Shown piece after piece: positions 33,915 through 43,563 of a stretch of 64,000 bases of DNA (the first letter of the stretch is position 1; each line of letters starts with the position of its first letter). The translations under genes were made by a program, and so were the position numbers. The notes under the pieces are model-generated. The model ran no database searches and was not told the origin of the DNA. It worked only from the letters and a program-made list of their open reading frames with translations. Location of the stretch: NCBI RefSeq assembly GCF_015864665.1, contig NZ_JADYWU010000002.1, positions 598,213-662,212 on the forward strand. Reading direction: 5' to 3'. Source of the stretch: Salinibacterium sp. SWN167. GTDB taxonomy: Bacteria; Actinomycetota; Actinomycetes; Actinomycetales; Microbacteriaceae.

Positions 33915-35320
33915 CGGGCGTACTGCTCCCGAATAACCGGGTGGAAGTCGGATGTCGGCTCCGCCACAGTAGCGATAGCCCAATCGGGGCGTGTGCCGTC
34001 GAGCACCCACGCCGCTTGGGCTGCGGCACCCAGCGCGACATACTCTGCGGGCTCGGGAACCACGACCGGTACCGCAAACACCTGGGACGCGATGGTCGAC
34101 ACGGCAGGGTTCTGGGCGGCGCCACCGATGAGGAGGATGCGCTCGGCGGAAACTCCTTGGCGGCCGAGAGCGTCGAGGCCATCCGCGAGCCCACACAGTA
34201 GTCCCTCGATGGCGGCGCGCGCGAGTGACGGCCGGGTCGTGGAGGCCAGTGTCATTCCGAAGAGGGTTGCGGTGGCATCCGGAAGGTTGGGGGTTCGTTC
34301 GCCTTCGAAGTAGGGCTGCAGCACGAGTCCGCTAGCGCCGGGGGCCGCTTCGAGCGCGAGAATGCCGAGCTCATCGTGGGTGACGCCCAGCAGCGTGGCG
34401 GTGCTGTCGAGCACGCGGGCGGCATTCATGGTGGCGACGAGGGGCAGGAAGATGCCGCTCGCATCGGCGAAGCCCGCCACGGTGCCGGTGGCGTCAGGAA
34501 CCTGAATTTCGGTAACAGCGAAGACGGTCCCGCTGGTGCCGATCGAGACGACGACATCGCCGGCTCGGGCGCCGAGGCCCAGCGCAGCTCCGGCGTTATC
34601 ACCAGCGCCGCACGCCACCGAGATCGCCGCGCTCGCCGTCACCGAGGCGGCAAGGGTAGAGACAGCAACCGTTCCCGCAGATTCGCCGGGCGCGACAATG
34701 CGGGGGAGTGTGATCGCCGAGGCATCACGACCCAGCGCCGCACTCAGAACGTCGAGGTCGTACTCATTGGTCACCGAGTTGAAGTAGCCGGTGCCGCTCG
34801 CGTCCGAGCGGTCGGTGGTCAGCTCGCTCAGCGCAGGATTCTCGGGGCCGAAGCCGCGCAAACGCCACGTCAGCCAATCGTGCGGCAAGCACACGGCGGC
34901 AACCAGCGCAGCGTTCTCGGGCTCAACGTCGCGCAGCCAGCGCAGCTTCGTTGAGGTGAACGAGGCGACCGGCTTCGAGCCAGTGCGCTCCGCGAGGTCA
35001 GGAAACTCTGCGCTGAGGGCGTCGGCCGCGGCCGCAGAGCGGGTGTCATTCCACAGCAGGGCTGGGCGAATGACCCGGCCGGCGGCATCCAACACGACCA
35101 TGCCGTGTTGTTGGCCGCCGACCGAGATCGCGGAGACGTCATCCAATCCGCCTGCCTCGGTGATGGCCTCGTTGAGGGCCACCCACCAGGCGTTCGGATC
35201 AACCTCGGTGCCGGTCGGATGGGAGGCGCGGCCGGTGCGCACGAGCGCACCGGTTGCGGCATCCACAATCACGATCTTGCAGGACTGGGTTGAGGAGTCG
35301 ATTCCCGCGACGAGGGTCAT
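33902..35320 (-). CDS. xylB: xylulokinase
   Basis: A 472-residue FGGY-family sugar kinase phosphorylating D-xylulose. The first ATP-binding-fold segment [18 protein letters not shown], the [13 protein letters not shown] region (xylulokinase-type QQHG), the [14 protein letters not shown] stretch and the C-terminal [12 protein letters not shown] are all family-typical. The ATG immediately follows the xylA stop (TAA-ATG), so the two are one transcript. It ends in the overlap with marR. Confidence 0.93.
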   Translation of the reverse strand: MTLVAGIDSSTQSCKIVIVDAATGALVRTGRASHPTGTEVDPNAWWVALNEAITEAGGLDDVSAISVGGQQHGMVVLDAAGRVIRPALLWNDTRSAAAADALSAEFPDLAERTGSKPVASFTSTKLRWLRDVEPENAALVAAVCLPHDWLTWRLRGFGPENPALSELTTDRSDASGTGYFNSVTNEYDLDVLSAALGRDASAITLPRIVAPGESAGTVAVSTLAASVTASAAISVACGAGDNAGAALGLGARAGDVVVSIGTSGTVFAVTEIQVPDATGTVAGFADASGIFLPLVATMNAARVLDSTATLLGVTHDELGILALEAAPGASGLVLQPYFEGERTPNLPDATATLFGMTLASTTRPSLARAAIEGLLCGLADGLDALGRQGVSAERILLIGGAAQNPAVSTIASQVFAVPVVVPEPAEYVALGAAAQAAWVLDGTRPDWAIATVAEPTSDFHPVIREQYARYAV

Positions 35321-36511
35321 TTAGCGGGCGCCCATGAGGTGCTCGCCAGCAAGCTGCTGGAGGCGAACGAAGCCGAAGCCCTTGCCGTTGAAGTAGGCCT
35401 CGTGATCGAAGTCTTCGTAGGAGGCACGGTCAGCCAGCAGGTCGTCATAGCTTTCATTCTCGCCGAGAGTGTTCTCAGAGAGTTCGAGGACGCGCGCTTC
35501 GACGAGAGCTTCTTGCACCTCAGGGTCGGCGCGGAAGGCAGCAGCGCGCTCCTTGAGCAGCAGGTAGTTGCGCATGTTGGCGGCAGCAGAAACCCACACG
35601 CCGTTTTCGTCTTCGGTGCGGCTGGGCTTGTAGTCGAAGTGACGCGGGCCCGTGTAGGTCTGGCCTCCATCGGGGCCACCGTTTTCCAGCAGGTCGACGA
35701 GCGAGAACGCATTGTGCAGGTCACCGTGACCGAAGACGAGGTCTTGGTCGTACTTGATTCCACGCTGGCCGTTGAGGTCAATGTGGAACAGCTTGTCCTG
35801 GTACAGCGCCTGGGCAATGCCCGAGGTGAAGTTGAGCCCGGCCATCTGTTCGTGACCTGTCTCGGGGTTTACACCGAACAGCTCGGGGCGTTCGAGGGTC
35901 TCGATAAATGCCATGGCGTGACCGACGGTTGGCAGCAAGATGTCACCACGGGGCTCGTTGGGCTTGGGCTCAATAGCGAAGCGGATGTCGTAGCCCTTTT
36001 CGGTGACATAGTCACCAAACAGGTTGAGCGATTCGCGGTAGCGCTCGAGTGCTGCGCGCACATTTTTGGCGGAGTCGTACTCGGCACCTTCACGGCCGCC
36101 CCACATGACGAAGGTCTTGGCGCCAAGCTCTACGCCGAGTTCGAGCTGACGCATTGCTTTGCGCATGGCGAAGCGACGAACGCTGCGGTCGTTCGACGTG
36201 AATCCACCGTCCTTGAAGACGGGGGCGCTGAAGAGGTTGGTGGTGACCATCGGCACGATGAGGCCGGTGTCGCTGAGTACTTGCTTCAGGCGGTCGATCT
36301 GTTTCTGGCGTTCGGCATCCGTCGATCCGAAGGCGAAGAGGTCGTCGTCGTGGAACGTGATGCCGTAGGCGCCAAGCTCGGCGAGCTTTTCAACGCCGTG
36401 AACGATGTCGAGGGGGGCGCGGGTTGCTCCGCCGAACGGGTCAACTCCCTCCCAGCCGATTGTCCACAGGCCGAAGGAAAATTTGTCGGCGGGGGTGGGT
36501 TGTAAAGACAT
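35321..36511 (-). CDS. xylA: xylose isomerase
   Basis: A 396-residue group I (actinobacterial-type) xylose isomerase converting D-xylose to D-xylulose in the cytosol. The catalytic His segment GITFHDDDL, the metal ligands in [41 protein letters not shown] and the [14 protein letters not shown] segment are all intact. GGAGAACCACA precedes the ATG at 36509-36511. A longer frame upstream crosses the promoter and is not used. Divergent to xylFGH. Confidence 0.96.
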   Translation of the reverse strand: MSLQPTPADKFSFGLWTIGWEGVDPFGGATRAPLDIVHGVEKLAELGAYGITFHDDDLFAFGSTDAERQKQIDRLKQVLSDTGLIVPMVTTNLFSAPVFKDGGFTSNDRSVRRFAMRKAMRQLELGVELGAKTFVMWGGREGAEYDSAKNVRAALERYRESLNLFGDYVTEKGYDIRFAIEPKPNEPRGDILLPTVGHAMAFIETLERPELFGVNPETGHEQMAGLNFTSGIAQALYQDKLFHIDLNGQRGIKYDQDLVFGHGDLHNAFSLVDLLENGGPDGGQTYTGPRHFDYKPSRTEDENGVWVSAAANMRNYLLLKERAAAFRADPEVQEALVEARVLELSENTLGENESYDDLLADRASYEDFDHEAYFNGKGFGFVRLQQLAGEHLMGAR

Positions 36512-36554
36512 TGTGGTTCTCCGTTGGCAGCAGTGGCAATAAGTAATTGAGAAC

Positions 36555-36583
36555 AACATACTCTGGCAACTGACACACGTCAA
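36555..36583 (-). promoter_or_regulatory. probable xylAB promoter
   Basis: On the minus strand TTGACG (36578-36583) and TATGTT (36555-36560) are separated by 17 bp, 44 bases before the xylA ATG. Confidence 0.6.
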
Positions 36584-36615
36584 TCTCGAACCGTGGGTCA
36601 AATTCCTTATATTTA

Positions 36616-36872
36616 TTGACTTTCAGTATCGATTTGGCGAAAGTTTTCGAAAGTTGTTGCATTCAACGTATAAAGCAATATAAGTTCGCTCTATCAACAA
36701 AACGGGGCGCTTACCGCTGCCCCTCGCGATACAACGAAGTAGCGCTCCACGGCGCTGGTAATCCGGCCCGTGCTCTTCGTCTCTCTCGTGAGGACCGCAG
36801 CCAAGCCCCGGCCGGTCATACCCCCGTGCGGCTGGCTTTTGCCCGGCAATCACATTTGAAAGGGACAACACG
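36616..36872 (+). promoter_or_regulatory. xylF control region: tandem CGAAAGTT operator, promoter and leader
   Basis: Two identical CGAAAGTT boxes (36638-36645 and 36648-36655) are spaced one helical turn apart. A promoter TTGCAT-16 bp-TATAAG (36657-36662, 36679-36684) follows directly. The tandem boxes resemble the CGAAA-N-TTTC-type elements described in xylan/xylose promoters of actinomycetes. The leader to the xylF ATG is about 185 bases, with a GGGGC/GCCCC stem at 36704-36723 and no gene. Confidence 0.6.
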
Positions 36873-37976
36873 ATGTCAATGAAGAAGATAATCGCGGTCG
36901 CAGCAGCGACTGTGATGACTATCGGACTCGCCGCCTGCAGCAGCGACGCAGCAGGAACTGGCGGCGGCAGTGAAGGCAGTGTCGGAATCTCGATGCCCAC
37001 CCGCAGCCTAGAACGCTGGATCAACGACGGCGAAGGCCTCAAGGCTCAGCTCGAAGATGCCGGCTACTCAGCAGACTTGCAGTACGCAGACGACAAGGCC
37101 GACACCCAGATCAGTCAAATCCAGAACCAGATTGCATCCGGCGTCGACGTTCTGGTTATCGCAGCAATCGACGGAGAGCTTCTTGCACCGGTGCTCGCCG
37201 ACGCGAAGGCTCAAGACATCGCGGTTATTTCTTACGACCGTCTGATCAACGGCACTCCCGACGTCGACTACTACGCCACGTTCGACAACTACAAGGTTGG
37301 TCAGCTTCAGGGTGAGTTCATCGAAGAACAACTCGGACTTGCCGATGGTGCCGGCCCGTTCAACCTCGAGCCGTTCGCCGGCAGCCCCGACGATAACAAC
37401 GCCAAGTTCTTCTTCTCCGGCGCCTGGGATGTCCTTCTTCCTTATGTAGAGAATGGCCAGTTGGTTGTTCCCTCGGGTAAGGCTCCGGCGAGCAACGATG
37501 ACTGGGCAAGCATCGGAATCCTCGGCTGGAAGTCTGACTCGGCTCAGTCCGAACTCGACAACCGCCTCGGATCGTTCTACACCGGTGGCGAGAAGATCGA
37601 CGTCGTTCTTTCTCCCAACGACAGCCTTGCGCAGGGTATTGCCGCTTCGCTTCGCAGCGCTGGTTACACCGCCGGAACCGACTGGCCTCTCTTGACCGGT
37701 CAGGATGCCGACAAGGCGAGCGTCGTCAACATCCTCGCTGGCGAACAGTCGATGACGGTCTGGAAGGACACCCGCGAGCTGGGCAACGTCGTCTTCGGCT
37801 TCATTGAGGCGATCATGGCCGGTGAAGAGCCCGAGATCAACGACACCGAGACGTACGACAACGGTGAAAAGGTTGTCCCCGCGTTCCTCATTGCGCCCGA
37901 GGTTGTTGTGAAAGATGACGTGCAGTCGAAGCTCATCGACTCCGGCTTCATCCAGGCCTCAGACGTAGGTCTCTAG
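36873..37976 (+). CDS. xylF: xylose ABC transporter substrate-binding lipoprotein
   Basis: A 367-residue periplasmic-binding-type lipoprotein. The signal peptide ends with the lipobox LAAC, giving Cys22. The mature part shows the sugar-binding type 1 fold (ADDKADTQISQIQNQIASGVDVLVIAAIDG, then the VISYDRLI hinge). It captures D-xylose outside the membrane and delivers it to XylGH. GAAAGGG lies before the ATG at 36873. It is upstream of a strong stem-loop that precedes xylG. Confidence 0.92.
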   Translation: MSMKKIIAVAAATVMTIGLAACSSDAAGTGGGSEGSVGISMPTRSLERWINDGEGLKAQLEDAGYSADLQYADDKADTQISQIQNQIASGVDVLVIAAIDGELLAPVLADAKAQDIAVISYDRLINGTPDVDYYATFDNYKVGQLQGEFIEEQLGLADGAGPFNLEPFAGSPDDNNAKFFFSGAWDVLLPYVENGQLVVPSGKAPASNDDWASIGILGWKSDSAQSELDNRLGSFYTGGEKIDVVLSPNDSLAQGIAASLRSAGYTAGTDWPLLTGQDADKASVVNILAGEQSMTVWKDTRELGNVVFGFIEAIMAGEEPEINDTETYDNGEKVVPAFLIAPEVVVKDDVQSKLIDSGFIQASDVGL

Positions 37977-38007
37977 CCCCGGCTAGATCCCAGTAATACG
38001 ATTCGAC

Positions 38008-38039
38008 TTCGGGGGACGGCACAGTAGCCGCCCCCCGAA
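38008..38039 (+). terminator. strong stem-loop between xylF and xylG
   Basis: TTCGGGGG and CGGC pair with GCCG and CCCCCGAA around a six-base loop (one internal mismatch). It lies 32 bases after the xylF stop. In binding-protein operons such hairpins often stabilise or partly terminate the first message, giving more binding protein than transporter. Confidence 0.75.
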
Positions 38040-38063
38040 AGTCACTGCGAGCGGAGCACACTC

Positions 38064-39593
38064 ATGACTGCCATCCTCAGCATGAACCAGATCACCAAAG
38101 ACTTTAGCGGCGGCGTTCGCGCCCTCGACGGCGTAAGCCTCGAGGTGGAACGCGGCCACGTCCACGCTATTTGCGGCGAAAACGGCGCCGGCAAATCGAC
38201 CCTCATGAAGGTGCTGAGCGGGGTCTATCCCGTCGGCAGCTATGGCGGCAGCATTAACTTCGAAAATCACGAGACTGCCTACAAGTCGATAAACGACTCT
38301 GAGGCCGATGGCATCGTGATTATTCACCAGGAGCTCGCGTTGAGCCCCTACCTCTCTATTGCCGAGAACATCTTCCTCGGAAACGAGATCGCCACGCGCG
38401 GTGTCGTCGACTGGCCCAAGACCAATCGCGAGGCCACCATGTTGCTCGCGCGCGTCGGCCTCGACGAACTGCCCAGCACTCCCGTGCTCGAACTCGGTGT
38501 CGGCAAGCAACAGCTTGTAGAGATCGCCAAGGCTCTCTCTAAGCAAGTGAAGTTGTTGATTCTGGATGAGCCAACCGCGGCCCTCAACGATGAAGACTCG
38601 GCACACTTGCTCGACCTCATCAATAGCCTTCGCGGCCAGGGCATCACGTGCATCATCATCTCGCACAAGCTCAAAGAGATTCGCCGGATTGCGGATACCG
38701 TCACCATCATCCGCGATGGCCAGACCATCGAGACCTTCGAGATGAAGGAAGCGGATGCCACTGAAGCACGCATCATCCGCGCGATGGTCGGTCGCGACCT
38801 CGACAGCATGTTCCCGCCGCACACGCCAGACATTGGCGATGAGCTGTTCCGGGTAGAGAACTGGACAGTGCATCATCCGGTCGACACCACGCGCAAGGTC
38901 GTCGATGATGCCTCGTTCTCAGTGCGGGCGGGCGAGATTGTCGGTTTCGCCGGACTCATGGGTGCTGGCCGCACCGAGCTCGCGATGAGCATCTTCGGTC
39001 GCTCCTATGGCAGTCACATCAGCGGCACGGCCTTCAAAGAGGGCAAGGAAATTTCGGTCAAGAGCGTGAGCGAGGCGATCGGCCACGGCATCGCCTACGC
39101 CACCGAAGACCGTAAACACTTCGGCCTCAACCTGATCGGCAGCATCGCGGTCAATATCTCAGCGGCAGCGCTCTCGAAGCTCTCGCGCTTCGGCATCGTT
39201 GACCGCTTTGCGGAGAACAAGGTCGCCGAGGACTACCGCGGCCAAATGAACATCAAAACTCCGAACGTGTCGGTGCTCGCCGGCAACCTCTCGGGAGGCA
39301 ACCAGCAAAAGGTCGTCTTGAGCAAATGGATGTTCTCCGGCCCCGACATCCTGATTCTCGACGAACCCACCCGCGGCATCGATGTCGGTGCCAAATACGA
39401 AATCTACGGAATCATCAACGACCTCGCCCGCCAGGGCAAAGCGGTCGTCGTGATTTCCTCAGAACTACCGGAGCTTCTCGGACTCTGCGACCGCATTTAT
39501 GCGATCTCCGAAGGCACCATCACCGGCGAGATTGATCGCGCCGACGCTACCCAAGAACGACTCATGCACTTGATGACCGCGGGAAAGGACTAA
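38064..39593 (+). CDS. xylG: xylose ABC transporter ATPase (two ATPase domains)
   Basis: A 509-residue fused ATPase. The first domain has Walker [10 protein letters not shown], signature-like [15 protein letters not shown] and Walker [13 protein letters not shown]. The second has the degenerate Walker [10 protein letters not shown], normal in sugar importers, then [14 protein letters not shown] and [11 protein letters not shown]. It powers uptake of xylose from XylF through XylH. The ATG at 38064 follows GGAGCACACTC. Confidence 0.95.
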   Translation: MTAILSMNQITKDFSGGVRALDGVSLEVERGHVHAICGENGAGKSTLMKVLSGVYPVGSYGGSINFENHETAYKSINDSEADGIVIIHQELALSPYLSIAENIFLGNEIATRGVVDWPKTNREATMLLARVGLDELPSTPVLELGVGKQQLVEIAKALSKQVKLLILDEPTAALNDEDSAHLLDLINSLRGQGITCIIISHKLKEIRRIADTVTIIRDGQTIETFEMKEADATEARIIRAMVGRDLDSMFPPHTPDIGDELFRVENWTVHHPVDTTRKVVDDASFSVRAGEIVGFAGLMGAGRTELAMSIFGRSYGSHISGTAFKEGKEISVKSVSEAIGHGIAYATEDRKHFGLNLIGSIAVNISAAALSKLSRFGIVDRFAENKVAEDYRGQMNIKTPNVSVLAGNLSGGNQQKVVLSKWMFSGPDILILDEPTRGIDVGAKYEIYGIINDLARQGKAVVVISSELPELLGLCDRIYAISEGTITGEIDRADATQERLMHLMTAGKD

Positions 39594-39597
39594 CCCG

Positions 39598-40797
39598 ATG
39601 AGCACCACCACCCCCACTCGTAAACCGCCCAAGATGCGGGTCGACCTGCGTCAGTACGGCATCCTCGCCGCGCTCGCAGTCATCGTCATCCTGTTCCAAG
39701 TCTTGACGGATGGCCGGCTCCTGCTGCCCGGAAACCTCAACAACCTCATCCAGCAGAACGCCTACGTGCTGATTCTCGCCGTGGGCATGGTCATCGTGAT
39801 TATTGCGGGACACATCGACCTCTCGGTCGGTTCCGTCGTGGCGATGGTCGGTGCCGTTGCTGCGATCTCAATGAGCCAGTGGGGGATGCCCTGGTGGGCC
39901 GCCGTCATCATCTCGCTTTTGCTCGGCGCAGCGGTCGGAGCGTGGCAGGGGTTCTGGGTTGCCTTCGTGGGTATCCCGGCCTTCATCGTCACGCTCGCGG
40001 GCATGCTGTTGTTCCGCGGTCTTACGCTCGTGTTCCTCACGGGCGGCACGATCAACGCGCTTCCCGGTGAGTTCAACGCGATCGGCGGCGGGTGGCTGCC
40101 CGAGTTGTTCGGCACGATTGGTGAAGGTCGCGGCAGTCGCGACATCCTCACAATTGTCTTGGGTGTTCTGGCGGTAGCAATGCTGATCACTCAGCAGGTG
40201 CGCAGCCGCGCCAAGCAACGCAGTCTTGAACTTCCCGTGGAGCGCAGCGTTTCGTTCTGGATCAAGAACGGTGTCGCTGCGGTAGTCATTCTCGCTCTGA
40301 CGTTCCAGCTTTCTGCGTACCGCGGAACCCCGATCATCCTGATCATTCTGGCCGTGCTGATTCTGCTGTTCACGTTCGTGTTGAACCAGACCGTCTTCGG
40401 CCGCCACGTGTACGCGATCGGTGGCAACCTTTTCGCCGCACAGATGAGTGGGGTGAAGACCTCGTGGATCAACTTCTTCGTCTTCGTGAACATGGGTGTG
40501 CTCGCAGGCCTCGCCGGTGTCGTCACGACGGCGCGCGCTGGTGGTGCCGTGGCATCCGCCGGTCAGAGCTTTGAACTCGATGCCATTGCTGCCGTCTTCA
40601 TCGGTGGCGCGGCTGTCACCGGTGGTGTCGGCACGGTGATCGGTGCTGTGATCGGTGCGCTCATCATGGGCGTGCTCAACATGGGCCTGTCGATCCTCTC
40701 GGTGGATGCTGCCTGGCAGCAAACCATCAAGGGGCTCGTGCTGCTTCTTGCCGTGGCGTTCGACGTCATGAGCAAGCGGCGCGCCGGACGTCGCTAG
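39598..40797 (+). CDS. xylH: xylose ABC transporter permease
   Basis: A 399-residue permease with about ten membrane helices. GHIDLSVGSVVAMVGAV is the hallmark of the RbsC/XylH family. AIGGNLFAAQMSGV is the EAA-like coupling segment. It forms the channel dimer driven by XylG. It starts four bases after the xylG stop and is followed by the ROK regulator gene. Confidence 0.95.
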   Translation: MSTTTPTRKPPKMRVDLRQYGILAALAVIVILFQVLTDGRLLLPGNLNNLIQQNAYVLILAVGMVIVIIAGHIDLSVGSVVAMVGAVAAISMSQWGMPWWAAVIISLLLGAAVGAWQGFWVAFVGIPAFIVTLAGMLLFRGLTLVFLTGGTINALPGEFNAIGGGWLPELFGTIGEGRGSRDILTIVLGVLAVAMLITQQVRSRAKQRSLELPVERSVSFWIKNGVAAVVILALTFQLSAYRGTPIILIILAVLILLFTFVLNQTVFGRHVYAIGGNLFAAQMSGVKTSWINFFVFVNMGVLAGLAGVVTTARAGGAVASAGQSFELDAIAAVFIGGAAVTGGVGTVIGAVIGALIMGVLNMGLSILSVDAAWQQTIKGLVLLLAVAFDVMSKRRAGRR

Positions 40798-40827
40798 TCT
40801 TAGCATCACCGTTTTATTGCCAATCGA

Positions 40828-42063
40828 GTGGAACCGCCCGTGAACCAGAACACCCCGCCATCGTCGCCGCTGCCGTCGTCGCTGACGTCGCCGACTGGCG
40901 CAGGCAGCACGGGTGGTCGCGGCGATCGCACTCGGCGGCACAATCTGTCGCGCGTGCTGACCCTGCTTCACCGTGGGGCTCAGCGCCGCTCGCAGCTGAC
41001 CGCACAGACGGGCCTTAACCGCTCAACGATCGCGGCGCTCGTAGCCGAGCTCACCGAACTGGGTTTGGCCTACGAAAGTGAGCCTGATCCCACTCGGCAA
41101 GTAGGTCGCCCGTCACCGATGGTGAACGCGGATGCTCGCACCGTTGCCATTGCGGTCAACCCCGAGATCGACGCCATCACCGTCGGGGTCGTGGGGCTCG
41201 ACGGTTCGCTCTTGAAGCGCATCCGCTATGAAACAGAGACGCCCCCGACAGTTTCCGAGTTCGTGAAGATCTCGAGCCTGATCATCGAGAGCGTGCGCGG
41301 CGAGTACGAATCGACGGGCCGCATCGTCGGTATCGGCATTGCCGCGCCCGGTCTCGTGCGCGTCGAAGACGGCCTCGTGCGCTGGGCGCCTCACCTCCAT
41401 TGGCGAGATGAACCAATCACGGAGCTGCTCGCCGAGGCGACCGGCTACCCCGTCTCTACCTCCAATGACGCGAGCGTGGGCGCGCTCGGCGAGCACATCT
41501 ACGGTGCTGGGCGCGACATCGATGACCTCATTTATCTCAACGGTGGTGCCAGTGGTATCGGTGGCGGCATCATCGCAGGCGGGCGGCCGCTGACCGGACG
41601 TGCCGGCTATGCGGGAGAGTTCGGCCACGTTCGCGTGGAAAACGGTGCGGCAGAGAAGGGTACGCGTGAAGAGGGCAGCCTCGAGACCGAAGTGAATCGT
41701 GCTGACCTGCTGCAGGCGCTCGGCCTCACCAACGTTGATTCCGAAACTCTGGATGCTGCACTGCGCGAATCCACGGATCCTGCGGTGAGCGAGCTGGTAC
41801 ATCGACAGTTGCTCTCCCTCGGCACCTCGCTGCGCAACGCAGTGAATGTGTTGAATCCTGAAGTGATTGTGCTGGGTGGTTTTTTGGCATCCATCTTCGC
41901 GTTCGATCCCGAATTCTTGATCGAGCGGGTGCGCAGCCAGTCTCTCGAAGCCTCCTTCGAGGGCGTGCAGATCGTGCCCGCTCAGCTCGGTGCAGACCTG
42001 CTCATGATCGGGGCGGCTGAGCTCGCTTTTGCGGCGTTGTTGGAAGACCCAGCGGCGCTCTAG
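40828..42063 (+). CDS. ROK-family transcriptional regulator (XylR-like)
   Basis: About 411 residues with an N-terminal winged helix (RVLTLLHRGAQRRSQLTAQTGLNRSTIAALVAELTELGL) and a C-terminal sugar-kinase-like ROK domain (VGIGIAAPGLVRVEDG, AGEFGHVRVENG). The usual ROK zinc motif, His then Cys-x-Cys-Gly-x-x-Gly-Cys, is missing: FGHVRVENGAAEKGTREEGSLETE has no cysteines. It is co-directional with xylFGH, 30 bp behind xylH, and is the likely sensor for the operon. GTG 40828 is used; GTG 40840 is an alternative. Confidence 0.88.
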   Translation: MEPPVNQNTPPSSPLPSSLTSPTGAGSTGGRGDRTRRHNLSRVLTLLHRGAQRRSQLTAQTGLNRSTIAALVAELTELGLAYESEPDPTRQVGRPSPMVNADARTVAIAVNPEIDAITVGVVGLDGSLLKRIRYETETPPTVSEFVKISSLIIESVRGEYESTGRIVGIGIAAPGLVRVEDGLVRWAPHLHWRDEPITELLAEATGYPVSTSNDASVGALGEHIYGAGRDIDDLIYLNGGASGIGGGIIAGGRPLTGRAGYAGEFGHVRVENGAAEKGTREEGSLETEVNRADLLQALGLTNVDSETLDAALRESTDPAVSELVHRQLLSLGTSLRNAVNVLNPEVIVLGGFLASIFAFDPEFLIERVRSQSLEASFEGVQIVPAQLGADLLMIGAAELAFAALLEDPAAL

Positions 42064-42106
42064 CCGCACGGTTGATTGACCGGCTAACTGCCTGTCGCCG
42101 TAACCT

Positions 42107-42138
42107 CGGGATAGTTTCGGCCAAACCGAAGCTCCCGG
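42107..42138 (+). promoter_or_regulatory. imperfect inverted repeat before the GH1 gene
   Basis: CGGGA.TAG.TTTCGG pairs approximately with CCGAA.GC.TCCCGG around CCAAA. It lies 44 bases after the ROK stop and 16 bases before the GH1 start. It may be a terminator for the xyl operon or an operator for the glycosidase. Confidence 0.5.
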
Positions 42139-42153
42139 TCTTAGGGTTGTGAG

Positions 42154-43563
42154 ATGAACTCCGATTACCGCGATTCTGGTCTCGTATTTCCGCCGAACTT
42201 CATCGTTGGTTCTGCGACGGCGGCCTATCAAATTGAGGGAGCGGCTCGCGATGGCGGCCGCACCGAATCCATCTGGGACACTTTCAGTCACACCCCGGGC
42301 AAGACCTGGAACGGCGACACCGGTGACGTTGCCGACGACCACTACTACCGGCTCGAATCCGACCTCGATCTCATGGCCGAGCTGGGTCTCGACGCCTACC
42401 GCTTCTCCATCTCGTGGCCGCGATTTCAGCCGGGTGGGCAGGGTCCGATCAACCCCGAGGGAGTGTCGTTCTACTCGCGTCTGGTCGACGGGCTGCTGAG
42501 CCGCGGCATCCGCCCCATCGCCACTCTGTATCACTGGGATTTGCCGCAAGAACTCGAGGACGAGGGCGGTTGGCCTGAGCGCGATACCGCTCTGTGGTTC
42601 GCCGAATACGCCGAGCTCGCGGCCACGGCCCTGGGCGATCGCGTGCACACGTGGACGACCCTCAACGAGCCGTGGTGTTCGGCATACTTGGGCTATGGCT
42701 CGGCATCTCATGCGCCCGGTCGCGCTCGGGATGTTGATGCACTCGCCGCCGTTCACCACCTCAATTTGGCTCACGGAATGGCCGTGCCGCGCATCCGTGC
42801 CGCTGCCACGAATTCGCCCGAGGTGTCGGCGACGCTGAACTTCCACGTGATTCGGGGCGAGGATGCCGAAGCCAAGCGTCGCATCGATGCGCTCGCCAAC
42901 CGCGCGTTCACGAGTCCGATGCTGCTCGGTCGCTACGACGATGACTTCATCGCCGACACGAGCGAGGTCACCGACTGGTCATTCGTTCACGCGGGCGATC
43001 TGGCGACCATCCACCAGCCCATCGATTTCTTGGGCGTCAACTATTACTCCACCGTCACGGTGAAGATGTGGGATGGCGTGAGCGAGCGCGTGATGAACGA
43101 CGGTCACAAAGACATGGGCGGCTCCGCGTGGCCGGGCAGCCGCACTGTCGAGTTCTTGCCGCAAGACGGCCCGTACACGGCCATGAACTGGAACATCGCG
43201 CCCGATGGCCTCGAAGAACTGCTGGTCGATTTGGGCGAGCGATTCCCCGCTCTGCCATTGATGATCACCGAGAACGGTGCCGCGTTCGACGACGAGGCCA
43301 CGGATGGTCGCGTGCATGATGCGGACCGGGTCGACTATCTCAACCGGCACTTCACGGCCGCGCACCGTGCGATGCAGCGCGGGGTGAACCTGCAGGGGTA
43401 CCTCGTGTGGTCGTTGCTCGACAACTTCGAGTGGGGCTACGGCTATTCGAAGCGCTTCGGCATCGTGCGGGTCGACTACGACACTCAAGAACGCATCGTG
43501 AAAGACAGCGGGCTATGGGTTTCTGAGGTTGCCAAGAACAAGGTGACGCCGCCGCTGAGCTAG
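42154..43563 (+). CDS. GH1 family beta-glucosidase/glycosidase
   Basis: A 469-residue cytosolic glycoside hydrolase of family 1. The acid/base motif TLNEPW and nucleophile motif MITENG are intact, as is FIVGSATAAYQIEGAARDGGR at the start and WSLLDNFEWGYGYSKRFG at the end. It probably splits beta-glucosides or beta-xylosides entering the cell. It follows the xylose operon and converges on sulP with a four-base overlap. Confidence 0.95.
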   Translation: MNSDYRDSGLVFPPNFIVGSATAAYQIEGAARDGGRTESIWDTFSHTPGKTWNGDTGDVADDHYYRLESDLDLMAELGLDAYRFSISWPRFQPGGQGPINPEGVSFYSRLVDGLLSRGIRPIATLYHWDLPQELEDEGGWPERDTALWFAEYAELAATALGDRVHTWTTLNEPWCSAYLGYGSASHAPGRARDVDALAAVHHLNLAHGMAVPRIRAAATNSPEVSATLNFHVIRGEDAEAKRRIDALANRAFTSPMLLGRYDDDFIADTSEVTDWSFVHAGDLATIHQPIDFLGVNYYSTVTVKMWDGVSERVMNDGHKDMGGSAWPGSRTVEFLPQDGPYTAMNWNIAPDGLEELLVDLGERFPALPLMITENGAAFDDEATDGRVHDADRVDYLNRHFTAAHRAMQRGVNLQGYLVWSLLDNFEWGYGYSKRFGIVRVDYDTQERIVKDSGLWVSEVAKNKVTPPLS

